Below are positions 11,431 through 21,910 of a stretch of DNA of 64,000 nt, in pieces. The notes below the pieces were generated by a model. The model made no database searches. It had not been told where the DNA came from and worked only from the letters and a program-made list of their open reading frames with translations. The position numbers and the translations under genes are program-made. The stretch is from Massospora cicadina (Eukaryota > Entomophthoromycota > Entomophthoromycetes > Entomophthorales > Entomophthoraceae), in contig JAKSZP010000111.1 of NCBI GenBank assembly GCA_022478985.1, positions 62,001 through 126,000 on the forward strand. Direction: 5' to 3'. Every line of letters begins with the position of its first letter. Within the stretch, counting starts at the first letter, position 1.

Positions 11431-12620
11431 CTTACTTATCAACTAAAAGAGTGGAGCCCCAATATAGCTGAAGTTATAGATAAACCTTCGATAGTACCCA
11501 CTATCCCTAAATACACCTGGATATCCCGCTTGTTTCCTGGCTGGGTCATCTTACATATAGCTTCTACATTTGTCAGCTGAGTTCTAAGCCCTTTGGAGTC
11601 TACCACAAACCTGAGGTATTCCAACTGCTCCTTAAAAAGTGGAACTTTTGAGCGTTTGATTATTTAATTTTAACTTGTTCAAGTCGGCGGAACACTTGCT
11701 CTAAATGTTCTAAATGCTCTGTGAACGTCTGCAAAAACACATTAATATTGTCAAGGTAGACTAGAACACAGGACAGCTTCAGGGCACCCAATATGGTGTC
11801 CATCGCCCACTGGAACATAGCTGGGGCGTTGCAAAACCCATGATTCATATGCGTGGGTTAAAACAACCCCTTTGAGATAATTATGGAGTACCTATACCAT
11901 TCCACCATTTATAACTCAATTTGCCAGTACCTCAATATCAAGTTTATAGCCTAAAAATAATTGGCACCACCCAGGTGATCCAGAGCTTCATGAATTCGTG
12001 GGAGCAGATATAAATCTTTTATGTTATGGTCTAAGCTTTTAGTAGAAAATTACTACTTGGTTAATGCCATCATTAATCTTATAATTAGCAACAGTGATGC
12101 CCAGGAGCTCTTTGCTGGCTCTAACATTCCATGTTCAATCAATTTATCTAATTTCTCAGATACATCCTCTTCCACAGTTTTTGAGCGATGGAAGGCCATG
12201 ATCAAATGAAAGGGTGGTCTATCGTGTCTAACCAATGCACCACCTCATGTGCACATCCCAAATCGGTCATCAGATGCAAGAATGTCCAAGAATTTTTCAA
12301 ACAGGGTCTTCACCTTATCTATCTGTTCTTCTAGCAGCCCATTCAGGGCCTCACGCAGAACCATAGTCATTATATTGGGTGAGGTTTTACAGATATACTG
12401 AGCTCCTCTATAGGATTAAAGTCATGTATATGGTGAGCCTCATCAATCGGAGCTAGATGCAGAAAATCCACCACATGGTGTCTTTGAACCACCATAGACT
12501 CCTTCTGAAGGTTTGCTAGCAATACCCTCACTTCTCCATGCCCCAGTAACAGTAGTCCAGGAGCCACATGGGGATTTGAGCCGCGATTGTCGTAGGGCCC
12601 CATAATTTCACCATACAAAC
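11430..12620 (-). pseudogene. B reverse transcriptase with protease-RT linker
   Basis: On the minus strand, 12618-12370 is the protease-RT linker (LANLQKESMVVQRHHVVDFL), aligning with H's LTNLKKEHFMVQRHQVMAYI at ~30050. RT follows: FHRSKTVEEDVSEKLDKLIE at 12200-12130, then FCNAPAMFQWAMDTILGALK at ~11838-11780. The active-site box is VLVYLDNINVF, with codons TAC CTT GAC AAT at 11758-11747, so the second Asp of YLDD is Asn. The thumb region at 11624-11439 begins MEYLRFVVDSKGLRTQ. Frames are interrupted repeatedly. Confidence 0.88.
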
Positions 12621-13059
12621 CTTTGGGGATGTCTATTTCAGGCTCCGTTCTATTATAACCTGATTGCTAGAAGGTATACTTAAGGTGGTCGCAGCCCTTA
12701 GCAGAATACCATCATACTAAAAATCTGGTTAGGAAGAGCTCTGGTCCTCCGCTTTATCTTCCAATAGTGAACAAGAATTACGCCATCACTATACACAAGA
12801 TTAATTTGACTAGAGTTGATGGGGTCTTTTGGGACTTCGCTGGAGGAAAATAGATGGGGATCTGTTGCCCCAAAATCTCAAGGTTTCCTCCGCTATATTG
12901 ACCACCACCCTCAAAATTTCCGCATGAATGTGGCCCTAATCAGCATGTCATATATATTATTAGGCAAAACCACATCCAGAGCGGATGTGCCAACTGACTA
13001 AAACCTCAAAGGCAACGCACTGTATGCGCCCTCTGACAGAGTGCTTTGTGCCCAGCAGC

Positions 13060-13230
13060 CCCACATACTACTTAATGTTTCACATCAGGCTTCAGCGATG
13101 GCTTATCCACTAGCTGGGTGGATAATATAATGACAGGGGCGCCAGTATCTATAATTGCTTGAATCTTGGTATTTTCTATGAAGATATCACAGTAGGTACA
13201 CTCTAACAAAGAAGAACTGTTGGAGTTTAA
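13060..13230 (-). pseudogene. B aspartic protease
   Basis: The minus strand reads CTYCDIFIENTKIQAIIDTG then APVIILSTQLVDKPSLKPD. The DTGA catalytic motif lies about 13155-13130. The leading CTYC(D/E)IF string recurs in H's protease (~29370), tying the two elements together. The frame stays open for about 45 codons here. Confidence 0.85.
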
Positions 13231-13847
13231 CACATGCACATCCATGGGCTTCTTGTCTTTGTGTAAAGTGATAGTACCGGCGTCAACATGAGGATACTCT
13301 TGAACAATTTACTCTAATAACATTAAAAAAATTCACACCCTCTAAAAGCCACATCAACAAAGGAGCTGACTTCACTCGCAACCTTAAAAAAGGATTTGCC
13401 AGAATTACAGGTTTGTGCATCTTGGTAGAAATCTGAATCTGTGTTCTTCTTATCTCCCTTCAGGGGGAAGTCAGAGACATCACTGAAGGTTTTTTTGGTA
13501 CAATAAATCTTCAGGGTGGGTCTCAGGCCCAACAAAAAAAGACTCTGTAGAATTAAGAGGGATTAATAGCCTTTGAATAACCAGAGCTAGAGCGTCCCAT
13601 CTCTACTCCGCTCAAAATTTCCCTGTTCGATCAGGGCTGGTGGTACTGCATATGCATGCGGGTTGCCAGGGCAGTTAGCTGCATAATGATCTCTATGGCC
13701 ACAAGAGAAGAAGTTTTTAATATATGGCTCAAAATCTGCAGTAACTCCTGAAAACCTGGGTTGGAAATTAACTGAGGGATTGTAATTTGATTGTGGAAGA
13801 GCTGAGTGACCATAGTAAGGTTAGAAAGGAACTTCCAAAGGTTTGGG
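13231..13847 (-). pseudogene. B gag, 3' part
   Basis: Decayed continuation of B's gag between the protease and the D insertion at 13848; the rest of gag lies at 21911-22800. Short open pieces at 13535-13323 and 13813-13631 carry no motif I can name. Placement rests on position and on the five-base duplication TTGGG/TTGAG that brackets D. Confidence 0.6.
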
Positions 13848-14656
13848 TGTCACAGCTAGTGACATATTTCCTGGATTTAACCGCCCTTCTAAAGCCAATT
13901 CCAACAAGCCCTTGGGGCAGAGACAATACCCCTAAGGGTCACCAATGTCCTATCTAAGGTCATTGACAAAAAGTAGGTTTTGGCTTTGCCAGCCAGGGCT
14001 GAGGAAAACAGCTTATATGAGGCAAAAGCCCGGGCAGGAGTCGAACTTAAGACCTAGAAAATTACAAGATATGAGGTTATAAAGTCTGTCCAAATTCAAA
14101 AAAAATTGATTTTGTTGAAAAACGACGAATTTTTAGCTCATATCAGATTCCAATAACCACTGGAATCTTCGTGAAGCAACCCCCTATAAATTAAGTCCCA
14201 AGATGAGAAAGGCTTTGCTTTTCTTTGATACTCTGATCACCTTAATAAAGTCTAGGAATCTTGGGCAAATTTCCTGTATATTATCTGTTTTCTTGAACAA
14301 AAAAATATACTTCTCCGACGATCTGTGATGGCTGGAGTTCGTTTTCCACTATGGTTTGCACCACCTGCTGTATGTGAGCCCTCCACCCACTCCACCACCT
14401 ATTCCAACAGCTCCGCCTCCTCATATTTCTCTGGACTTAGCCTTGGATTTTATGCCACTCTTCCCAGCTCCCAGGGCCTCTTGTCCCTGATGGTTGTGGC
14501 CAGTTTGGTGTTCATTTTACTCCAATAATTTATATGGAAACACAATAATGACCGTTTAGGACGTCTCTTCGTTTTGTTGGGTCACTTGCCTTGTTGTATC
14601 ACCTTTGGCCTGTGTCTTTCCCTCAAGCGACCTCCTGCGCTCCAGTTTCCCTGACA
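13848..14656 (+). repeat. 5' LTR of D
   Basis: 809 bases, matching 20302-20529 and 21335-21910. It starts TGTCACAGCTAGTGACATAT and ends TTTCCCTGACA. It retains several CpG sites that read TpG or CpA in the partner, for example TTCGTGAAGC versus TTCATGAAGC. The bases after it (TTATCTGAAAAAAAACCC) contain no TGG tRNA primer site. Confidence 0.95.
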
Positions 14657-15804
14657 TTATCTGAAAAAAAACCCGGAATTTTTTTGATTTCTTCTACTGT
14701 TGGGTGGCTAAAGTTAGCCCAATCCTCTCAGAGTTGTCACCCGTTTAAGCGGTCCACTGGGCTACACTTTTGTATCCCTTCTGGCCTTGGTTGTTACCTT
14801 CCTCAAAGGGTGTGCTTAGGGTGTTGCGCGGCTCCCCTCATTCAAGACGCTCATAAAATGTGCAGTACCTGCCACTACTGGTCTCACTTTCCACTCTTCA
14901 CGCGATTCCAAATTTAAATATGAGATTCTCAAGACATTGTCCAGCCTTAAGGCCCGCCAGAAGTCTTAAGGCAAGGACTTAGCTGACGTTCTTCTCCTCC
15001 AGCTGCTGCTCCGTGAGATTTCAGAGGGAGCTCACCAATGGTTACTCTCCACGAGTGAGAATAATAGATCCCTCCTGGAATCTCTCCCAGCGTTGGAAAG
15101 CTTTGTCAAGCCCTGAGATTATCACCCTGCTACCTTTGAGTACTATAACTCCTTTGTACACTTGTCCCAAGGAGACCTCACTACAGCTCAATACTTTCAC
15201 CTGTTTCAAGAGCGAGCATCAAGGTTGGAATCTCTTGAAAAGTTGAAAATGACCCTTCTCCGCAAGTCCCTAGATAATACTGGTGCTTACCTTGGCATAT
15301 GGAATAACCCACCCCCCTCCTTATCTGGGACATGCTCCATCCTTGCATCCCTGTTGTCTATCAGCCTCTGTACTGCCAAGCATAAATGTACCGCTGAACT
15401 CCAGATCTTGGAACTTGATGACTCCATCACTGTGGGGCACCAGCATGGTTCCAATCCAGTGGTGACATATCCAGCTGAGACACTGGCCTTTATGGACACT
15501 TTTAACCTGATTCTAGAAGGCCCTACTTCCGTACTCTCCCAGTACCACTTGTAACCAGAAGTGAGCTCGCTGAAAGGTTAGACTGAAACCTCCTTCATAG
15601 GTGGGGGTCCCCTCACTACTGGCCCTGCACTGCCGCGCTCCACGGAGTAACCCTCACTTTTGTCCTCAAAAGTAGAGGGGGTTAGTATGTCTAACACATC
15701 TGATTCAGAGCATTCACTCCCTCCAGGGTATAGACCTGCCGTTGCCATTTTGGAACTTGTGCCTTCTGTCCAACCTGTAATCCCAGTTAGCCCAGTTGAA
15801 CAGC
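14657..15804 (+). pseudogene. D gag
   Basis: Capsid-like gag region. The best frame (15162-15554) reads GDLTTAQYFHLFQERASRLE, typical of the Gypsy gag block where a Y..F..L/F..A..L helix follows a Trp-rich helix. Just upstream, in another frame, lies EISEGAHQWLLSTSENNRSL (~15015-15075). No zinc knuckle is visible. Frameshifts occur around 15100, and a stop at 15552 ends the open frame. Solo LTR C interrupts the region at 15810. Confidence 0.65.
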
Positions 15805-15809
15805 TCTTT

Positions 15810-16669
15810 TGTCATGTACACATGACATAATAGTGGGGATCAACCCCAAAGACAAGGCTGGGCGCTTGGAGGCCCAAAAGGTGAAGCTACAGGGCCTCCC
15901 AAACCTGAAGCACACCCTAGACCAGCGCTGGGTAAGGGCAAAATATGCCCAGGTTGATCCTAGTGAGGTGCCGAGTGCCCAGCCCCTGACGTCAGGCCAA
16001 GCGTTAAAACAAACTATCTACCAAATAAAGGTGGATGGTTTGGTTTGGTTAGTTGAGGAACCAGGGTTTTAAGACCCATTCCACCTACAAAATAATGCAC
16101 TCGGGTCAAATCCAACTTCAGTCAATCACTTGAGTGAAGTCAGTTTTGGCCTAATCCACTAACTCGGATGGCAGTATTGCCCTATTGGTGAGTCGCTGCT
16201 TGGGCCCACTGCGGCATAGCCCCAAATTTCCCTGTCCAAGCTTAAATACATTTTCCCTGACCAACATTTCTTGTTGGTCAACTTCCCCAATAAATTTTTC
16301 CCCATTTTATGCTATTTTAAATTTGATATGATATTCTGAACGCTCCTGTGCACGAACCTCTTTGAGGAGGTCTCACATTCCGTTACCCTTGCCATTGCAA
16401 GGACTTTGCAGCTCTCCCATCATGCACCATTTTTACGCCAAGGTTCCATCCAACTTGGGTCACTTATCCCCCATCGATAAGTGCACCATGTCATTTTTAC
16501 TGGTGCTTTTCTTATAGAATTCACAATATTATGCCTAAGCGGTTATTCCTCCAGCACCCTCTGCTGGGCTCTAATCACTCTGGCGCTAACGGCTAGTTCC
16601 CTGGCGTTGGCCTGGTGCACCGCGCACTGCCAAACTGGGAACAGGAGAGTTATAGACACTCTCCTAACA
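15810..16669 (+). repeat. Solo LTR C (A family)
   Basis: 860 bases, TGTCATGT..CTCCTAACA, flanked by a perfect 5-base duplication TCTTT (15805-15809, 16670-16674). It aligns along its length with the LTRs of A, so it is the scar of an A-family insertion whose body was lost by LTR-LTR recombination. It contains an 87-codon open frame (15809-16072). Part of this frame (VKLQGLPNLKHTLDQRW) matches A's LTR at amino-acid level. Confidence 0.93.
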
Positions 16670-16674
16670 TCTTT

Positions 16675-17040
16675 CCTATCACTCCAGAGTCACCTCTTGT
16701 GGCGGACTCCATCCAGAAACGAGTAGAGATCTATGAGAGGATGATTAATGAAGATAGCTGTGGATGACCCCACCAAAAGCTTTGCTGTCCTGAATGGTGT
16801 AGTCTCATGTAATAAAGACCTTCCTCCCGCCGAACATAGAGCATTAAGCTATCCCAAACCATTTAAGTCCCGTGGACAACTTCATGGCAATGTGAAGTCA
16901 CAAGGAAAAAAGTTTTTAGGGGATACTCCACATTATATGCCGCCCTCTGGGCTTGAAGCCATCCTGTAATCCTTTGTCTCTGAGAGTCAAAAAACCCTCC
17001 TCTATTTACTTCTATTCATGGCTACTTTTTCTTCTGCAGG
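16675..17040 (+). pseudogene. D gag-protease spacer
   Basis: Continuation of D's gag-pol after solo LTR C. A short frame at 16748-16969 is open but shows no clear domain. It leads to the protease. Confidence 0.5.
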
Positions 17041-17300
17041 GAAGAGTTTTCAAGCACTCGCATTGGTGGACACTGGTGCAACTGAAAACTTCATCCGCCA
17101 AGAGCTGGCAGAGGCCCTGGAGCTACCCCTGGGAGTTGGTCAGCTTGTGAAGGGTGGTGCATCTCAAACCATTCCAAGTTACCGTGTGTTAACACCTGTC
17201 TCTTTCATTGCAGGTTATGGTTACTTTGTTGAGAGCTTCTCCCTATAAAGAACCTCCTATAGCCTGTTCTTTTAGGGGTAGGCTGGTGGCGCCGATTTGA
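17041..17300 (+). pseudogene. D aspartic protease
   Basis: The frame 17018-17248 contains ALVDTGATENFIRQELAEAL, with the DTGA retropepsin motif at ~17065. The flap region IPSYRVLTPVSFIAGYG follows. After a frameshift near 17250 the motif LGVGWW is readable (~17275). Counterpart of A's protease at 3945. Confidence 0.88.
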
Positions 17301-17424
17301 CATCGCTACTAACCTCCTAGACTCTACCATGCATTCACAATTTCCTGGTGGAGTCACGGTTACCATCCCTTGCTTAGTTGAGAGCGCCACGGTGCTCCCC
17401 AGAAGGTGAGGCCCCTCTCCTAAG

Positions 17425-18290
17425 GTGGGCCTAGCCTCTATTCAACCTGTGGACGCTCTGACCCCAACAATTACTCTTCCAGAATGCATCCATGGATATG
17501 CTGCTCTGTTTGATCCCACAAAGGCCCGCCCACTCCCTGAGCACACCAAGTTTAAATTTGAGTTTAAGTTGACTGTGGATCTCATCATGATATCCTCTCC
17601 AATTTACCCCTTGTCCCTGAGGGAGGAAGCTGCCTTGGACGCTTGGGTAGACGACATGCTCTCTAAGGGTCAAATCTTTAAGAAATCCTCACCTGTGTGC
17701 TTCCCCTCCTGTTTGTAGAAAAGTCTGATGGCTCACTTCGTCCCTGCGTTGATTATGGAAATATGAACTACGTAACAGTGCCTGACCCCCATCCGCTCCA
17801 TCTGGAGCAACAGATTTTCCGCTACGTGGAGAATGCTAGGGTGTTCAGAAAGCTTGACTGTCTTAACACTTTTAACCAGATCCGCATTAAAGAAGGCCAA
17901 AGGTGGTTGACTGCTTTTCACACTTGGAAAAATATCTACCAGCTCAGGGTTATACCGTTTGGTTTAAAGAACGCTCAAGCCTGCTTTCAGAGGCTCATTG
18001 ATGCTGTCTTGGGAGACCTTATGGGTACTTGCGCGATTGCATACATGGACGACATACTGGTCTTTTCCACATATGCAGAATCTCATGCCCGCAACCTTGT
18101 GTCTATCATGGAGAGACTTTCACAGGCAAACCTTACAATTAAGGCTAGCAAGTGTAAGTTCTTCCAACCCAAGGTCGAGTTCTTAGGAAACATTATCTTC
18201 TCCCATGGTCACATGATTGCCCCAGATAAGGAAGCAGCTATCTGCGCTTGGGTTACCCCTCATCTCTCACAGAGTTAAGCAGCTTCCTTG
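17425..18290 (+). pseudogene. D reverse transcriptase
   Basis: This is the best preserved RT of the window. FKLTVDLIMISSPIYPLSLR (~17565) precedes a frameshift near 17705. The second frame, 17697-18278, holds LLFVEKSDGSLRPCVDY, then KLDCLNTFNQIRI (first catalytic Asp, ~17850), then VIPFGLKNAQACFQRLIDAV, then the intact box AYMDDILVF (codons at 18042-18053). SKCKFFQPKVEFLGNII closes the palm/thumb. A frameshift at about 18270 passes to the next segment at 18248-18523. All catalytic aspartates are present, unlike in A, B, H and J. Confidence 0.93.
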
Positions 18291-18835
18291 GGACATATAA
18301 CTTCCTCAAGAAATTCACTCCCCAGCTCTCAGAAGTTGCCTCCCCTCTTTACTCCGCTTCAGGGAAGAAAATTTTTAGTTGGGACAATGAATGCAACGCT
18401 GCATTCCACGCCGTCAAGTCTATACTATTGTCCAGCCTAGTGTTGGTACATGCATACCCCAGCCGCTCCTTTATTGTCGCCACTGATGCTTCCAACTTTG
18501 CGGTGGGAGCTGCTCTGGTATAAGAGGGGGAGGGTGGGGTGGAACGGCCTGTTGCTTACTATCTAAGAAAATGACCCTGGCGCAGCTCAACTATGTGATA
18601 TATGATAAGAAAATCCTTGCATTTGGTGAGGCAGTACAACGCTGGCGTCACCATTTGCATGGGTCTAAGTGGCCATTTACTGTCCAAAATGACCACAAGG
18701 CATTGATGTACTACCGCGCCTCCCAGAAGCTATCCCCTCTCCAATCCAGTGGTTAGAAATCCTGTCAGTGTTTGACTTCAAATATGACTTCATTAAGGGC
18801 AACCAGAACATGTTAACTGATGCTTTATCCTAAAA
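18248..18835 (+). pseudogene. D RNase H
   Basis: Connection region (LTELSSFLGTYNFLKKF, ~18260), then FIVATDASNFAVGAALV (~18471) with the conserved TDAS, ending in a TAA at 18521. After a break come LAQLNYVIYDKKILAFGEAV and QRWRHHLHGSKWPFTV..DHK (~18577-18700), the family's (Y)..D.ELLA and T(D)H.. positions. FDFKYDFIKGNQNMLTDALS (~18775) marks the junction to integrase. Confidence 0.88.
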
Positions 18836-19445
18836 CCCTGCCCTAGCACCTGACCCAGCACTAGTTGACGCCCACTGTACCCAGGTGTTGATTAAGCCGG
18901 AACAGGTGAAGGAGAGCCCACTTTCCAACCCCCCCGCTCTGCTTATGATGGAACCTTTGGAAGGTGACGCTGACACCCCTTCCCATGTTAGGTTATCCCA
19001 ACCTTTGTCAGCTGACTGTGATAAGATTAAGCAGGCCTGCCATAGAAATGGCGAAGCATTGGACAAAGTCTATCAGTTGATGGATGGTGTCATCCTCCAT
19101 CAGGGCAAGTTGTCAAGACTGGGCTCCCAAGGCCCATTCCGCCACTGGCCCTACACCACTCACCCCCATATGTGGCTGTACCAACTCCAATTGGTCCTGT
19201 CCAAATGGACGGCCTTGCCGGGCATGCTGTGCTGAGGTGCGGTGCACCAGCCTCTGTCTCCTAAGACCCTGGGCAGAGGTCCCTCCAAAAACCTCTATCT
19301 GCTCACAGGGTCAATGGGCCGAGGTGTGGCTAACCAGCCTCTGTCACATCAGGCCACTCTGGCTCCCTGCCAGCCAGGGCAAGACCTCCCCAAAAAGGAA
19401 CCCCGGAGCATCCACCCCCTTTCCCTGAAGCGCCGCCATCTGCTA
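18836..19445 (+). pseudogene. D integrase remnant, core missing
   Basis: After the RNase H/IN junction only the linker region survives (KVYQLMDGVILHQGKLSR, ~19060-19115, the segment that usually precedes the HHCC module). A GC-rich stretch with a short internal repeat (ACCAGCCTCTGTC at ~19243 and ~19336) follows. Neither the HHCC module nor the D,D,E core can be found, although A has both in 1.1 kb. D therefore could not integrate on its own. Confidence 0.65.
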
Positions 19446-19815
19446 GCCAACAACTCGCGTTAAATAAATTAAATTTAAATAAAACGGATTAGCAAAAAGT
19501 AGACTTTATTGGAAGAGGTGAACTCAAAGTTGGAATATAATTCCAAAGTGAGGGCCCATTGGGACTTAAACTCGCTTTAAAATAATTCCAAAAAAGGCTA
19601 AAAGAATTGTGGGTAATGAGGGGCGCAAAAGCCTCCAGAATTGATGGCAACCAGGCAACTCGGTGGAGAAATGGAGGGGAACCTCAGAATGAACAACCAA
19701 TCAAATGAACTTATCTATTTCAATTTATTCCATTATTGACCCAAATAGGAAAATCCTACTTGGAATAATGGAATTGCAACTATTGACACACACGAATCTC
19801 TTAATTCTCAACCTT
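19446..19815. other. Unassigned insert in D where integrase core should be
   Basis: AT-rich, non-coding, unlike the GC-richer D sequence on both sides. It contains a short inverted repeat (TTCCATTATT at ~19728 and AATAATGGAA at ~19763). I see no terminal repeats or target duplication. It may be an unrelated insertion or filler at a deletion. Confidence 0.35.
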
Positions 19816-20300
19816 ATGGGATTCATGTGTGATCATGATCGTTACACCAAGCATGTTGGACCCTTCAAGATCCTCAAGAAAGTTGGCCCATCAGCTTACC
19901 AGGTTGACTTACCCCCCTCAATCAAAGTGTTCAGCACCTTACATGAATGCCTCCTGGCCCCCTTCAATGGTTCCATGCCATCTCACCCAGATCCCATGAT
20001 AGTGGATGGTGATCCCAAAATGAGATTGATGTCATTCTTGCTTCTCGCCTATCCCGGCGCCACCTGCAATATTTGGTGTCCTGGAAAGGATATGATGAGA
20101 CAGAGATCATCTGGGTAACTTATTGGGACATGACCAATTCTCAGAACCTAATTCATGACTTCCACTCTAGATTCCCAGATGCCGCAGGATCTGCAACCCA
20201 AGCCTCTTTAGCTGCTATGAAGTTACCCACTCCCCACAAAACTTTTCCTTGGCCAATGTCCCCTCAAGTGGTGTAGAACCCCATCCAAGAGCGGAGGATG
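19816..20300 (+). pseudogene. D GPY/F module and chromodomain
   Basis: HVGPFKILKKVGPSAYQVDL (~19852) is the GPY/F C-terminal integrase module, and STLHECLLAPF follows. The chromodomain begins HLQYLVSWKGYDETEIIWV (~20060) and continues NSQNLIHDFHSRFPDAAG. AMKL..P.KTFPW (~20215-20255) matches the tail of A. A frameshift separates the two modules near 20060. The chromodomain keeps the WKGY core that would bind methylated histone tails. Confidence 0.85.
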
Positions 20301-20301
20301 A
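20287..20301 (+). promoter_or_regulatory. Polypurine tract of D
   Basis: AAGAGCGGAGGATGA directly before the 3' LTR start at 20302, at the plus-strand priming position. Confidence 0.7.
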
Positions 20302-20529
20302 TGTCACAGCTAGTGACATATTTCCTGGAATTAACTGTCCTTCTAAAGCCAATTCCAACAAGCCCTTGGGGCAGAGACCAGAACCCCTAAGGGTCACCAA
20401 TGTCCTATCTAAGGTCATTGACAAAAAGTAGGTTTTGGCTTTGCCAGCCAGGGCTGAGGAAAACAGCTTATATGAGGCAAAAGCTTAGGCAGGAGTCGAA
20501 CTTAAGACCCAGAGATCACAAGATATGAG

Positions 20530-21329
20530 TGTGGGATCCACCGATGGATGCCACAAATTTTTTGTTTAAAGTCAAGAATTTACTTTTTAATAAAAGCAAT
20601 AGATACCGCTTTGTTAAAGTTTTTTAAGTTTTTTATTGTTTAAGCGGGGCAAAACCAAAATAAGGTTCTTTACTCAATACTAGTATTTCCTATTTAAACT
20701 AGTTTGAATTTTGAGACCATGGGTTTTTGAGGCTAAAGTATATAAAGCTGAGTCATCCAAATGAGGGAATATAGGTTTTCAGCCTATCAGATTGAAAATA
20801 AAATTTTTGAGGCAAAACTGACCCATGTGGTAACGATTTGATGAATGGTATCCAATCACCAGTGAGTAAAATCTTCTCACCTCAGCGGTGGTCAGACTCA
20901 TGTGGTAATGATTGGTTAATTTGCACCCTATCATCATCGAGTAATATCTTCTCACCTTGGTGGTGGTCAGACTCATGTGGTATCGATTGGTTAATTTGCA
21001 CCCTATCATCTTCAAGTAAAATCTTCTCACCTTGGCGGTGGTCAGACTCATGTGGTAACAAACGCCTCAAATTCAGCCTAGAAGTCAGAGAAATCCTATT
21101 ATCAGTTCTTACCTTATTATGCTGATTTTGGTTATAATCCATATTTTTCTGATAGTTAGGACTCCACCGAGAATCCGCCAGGGTCTTTTCGCCATTGGTA
21201 CTCCTATCGTTGATAACCACAACATTATTCAAAGATTGGGCAGGAGATGGGCCAATCATGTTAGCAGATTTGGGAGCACTCGTACCTCTAACATTCTTTC
21301 TCCTAAGTTAAGAAGGTGAATGTCTGACA
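20530..21329 (+). repeat. Solo LTR F
   Basis: 800 bases, TGTGGGATCC..TGTCTGACA, flanked by ATGAG (20525-20529) and ATAAG (21330-21334). These fall exactly where D's 3' LTR is interrupted relative to its partner. No other copy of this LTR family is in the window, so the orientation is nominal. It carries three 75-base tandem units. Confidence 0.85.
20827..21051 (+). repeat. Three 75-base tandem units in LTR F
   Basis: Units 20827-20901, 20902-20976 and 20977-21051 each start GTGGTA and end GTGGTCAGACTCAT with no spacer. Units 2 and 3 are closest (both contain GGTTAATTTGCACCCTATCA). Repeated units in an LTR are often enhancer-like, but nothing here proves that. Confidence 0.92.
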
Positions 21330-21910
21330 ATAAGTTTATGAAATCTGGCCAAATTTGAAAAATTTTGTTTTTGTTGAAAAATAACGAATTTGTAACTCAT
21401 ATCATATTCCAATAACCACTGGAATCTTCATGAAGCAACCCCCTATAAATTAAGTCCTAAGATGAGAAAGGCTTTTCTCAGATACTCTGATTACCTTAAT
21501 AAAGTCTATGAATTTTGGGCAAATATACTGTATATTTTCTGTTTTCTTGAACAAAAAATTATACTTCTCTGACGATCTGTGATGGCTGGAGTTTGTTTTC
21601 CACTCTGGTGTGCACCTACTGCTGTATGTGAGCCCTCCACCCACTCCACCACCTATTCCATCAGCTCCGCCTCCTAATAGTTCTCTGGACTTAGCCTTGG
21701 ATTTTATGCCACTCTTCCCAGCTCCCAGGGCCTCTTGTCCCTGATGGTTGTGGCCAGTTTGGTGTGCGTTTTGCTCCAAAAATTTATATGAAAACACAAT
21801 AGTGACCGTTTGGGATGTCTCTTCGTTTTGTTGGGTCACTTGCCTTGTTGTATCACCTTTGGCCTGTGTCTTTCCCTCCAGCGACCTCCTGCACTCCAGT
21901 TTCCGTGACA

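Larger units (their letters stand above)
13848..21910 (+). mobile_element. Ty3/Gypsy chromovirus D, integrase-deleted
   Basis: D is a plus-strand element in B's gag, with LTRs at 13848-14656 (809 bases) and 20302-21910 (the latter enlarged by an 800-base solo LTR). Ends are TGTCACAG..GTGACA-like; the target duplication is TTGGG (13843-13847)/TTGAG (21911-21915). Removing solo LTRs C and F leaves about 6.4 kb. Domains are gag (14940-15553), protease (~17040), RT (17500-18278), RNase H (to ~18830), GPY/F and chromodomain (19830-20270). The integrase zinc and DDE core are absent; 18840-19800 is instead short GC-rich and unrelated sequence. D is close to A in protease, RT and chromodomain. Confidence 0.92.
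20302..21910 (+). repeat. 3' LTR of D, split by solo LTR F
   Basis: Two pieces, 20302-20529 and 21335-21910, together match 13848-14656. The inserted 800 bases are F, with its duplication ATGAG/ATAAG. Compared with the 5' LTR, this copy shows mostly transitions at CpG sites. Confidence 0.93.

Noticed and set aside
14025..14065. Complement of LTR D contains GTTCGACTCC, like a tRNA T-loop/B box (also at 20485-20520)
   Set aside because: No A box, no cloverleaf stems and no CCA-end acceptor pairing; it is simply part of the LTR in both copies.
20827..21051. Possible CRISPR-like array
   Set aside because: The units abut with no spacers and lie within an LTR of a eukaryotic element.
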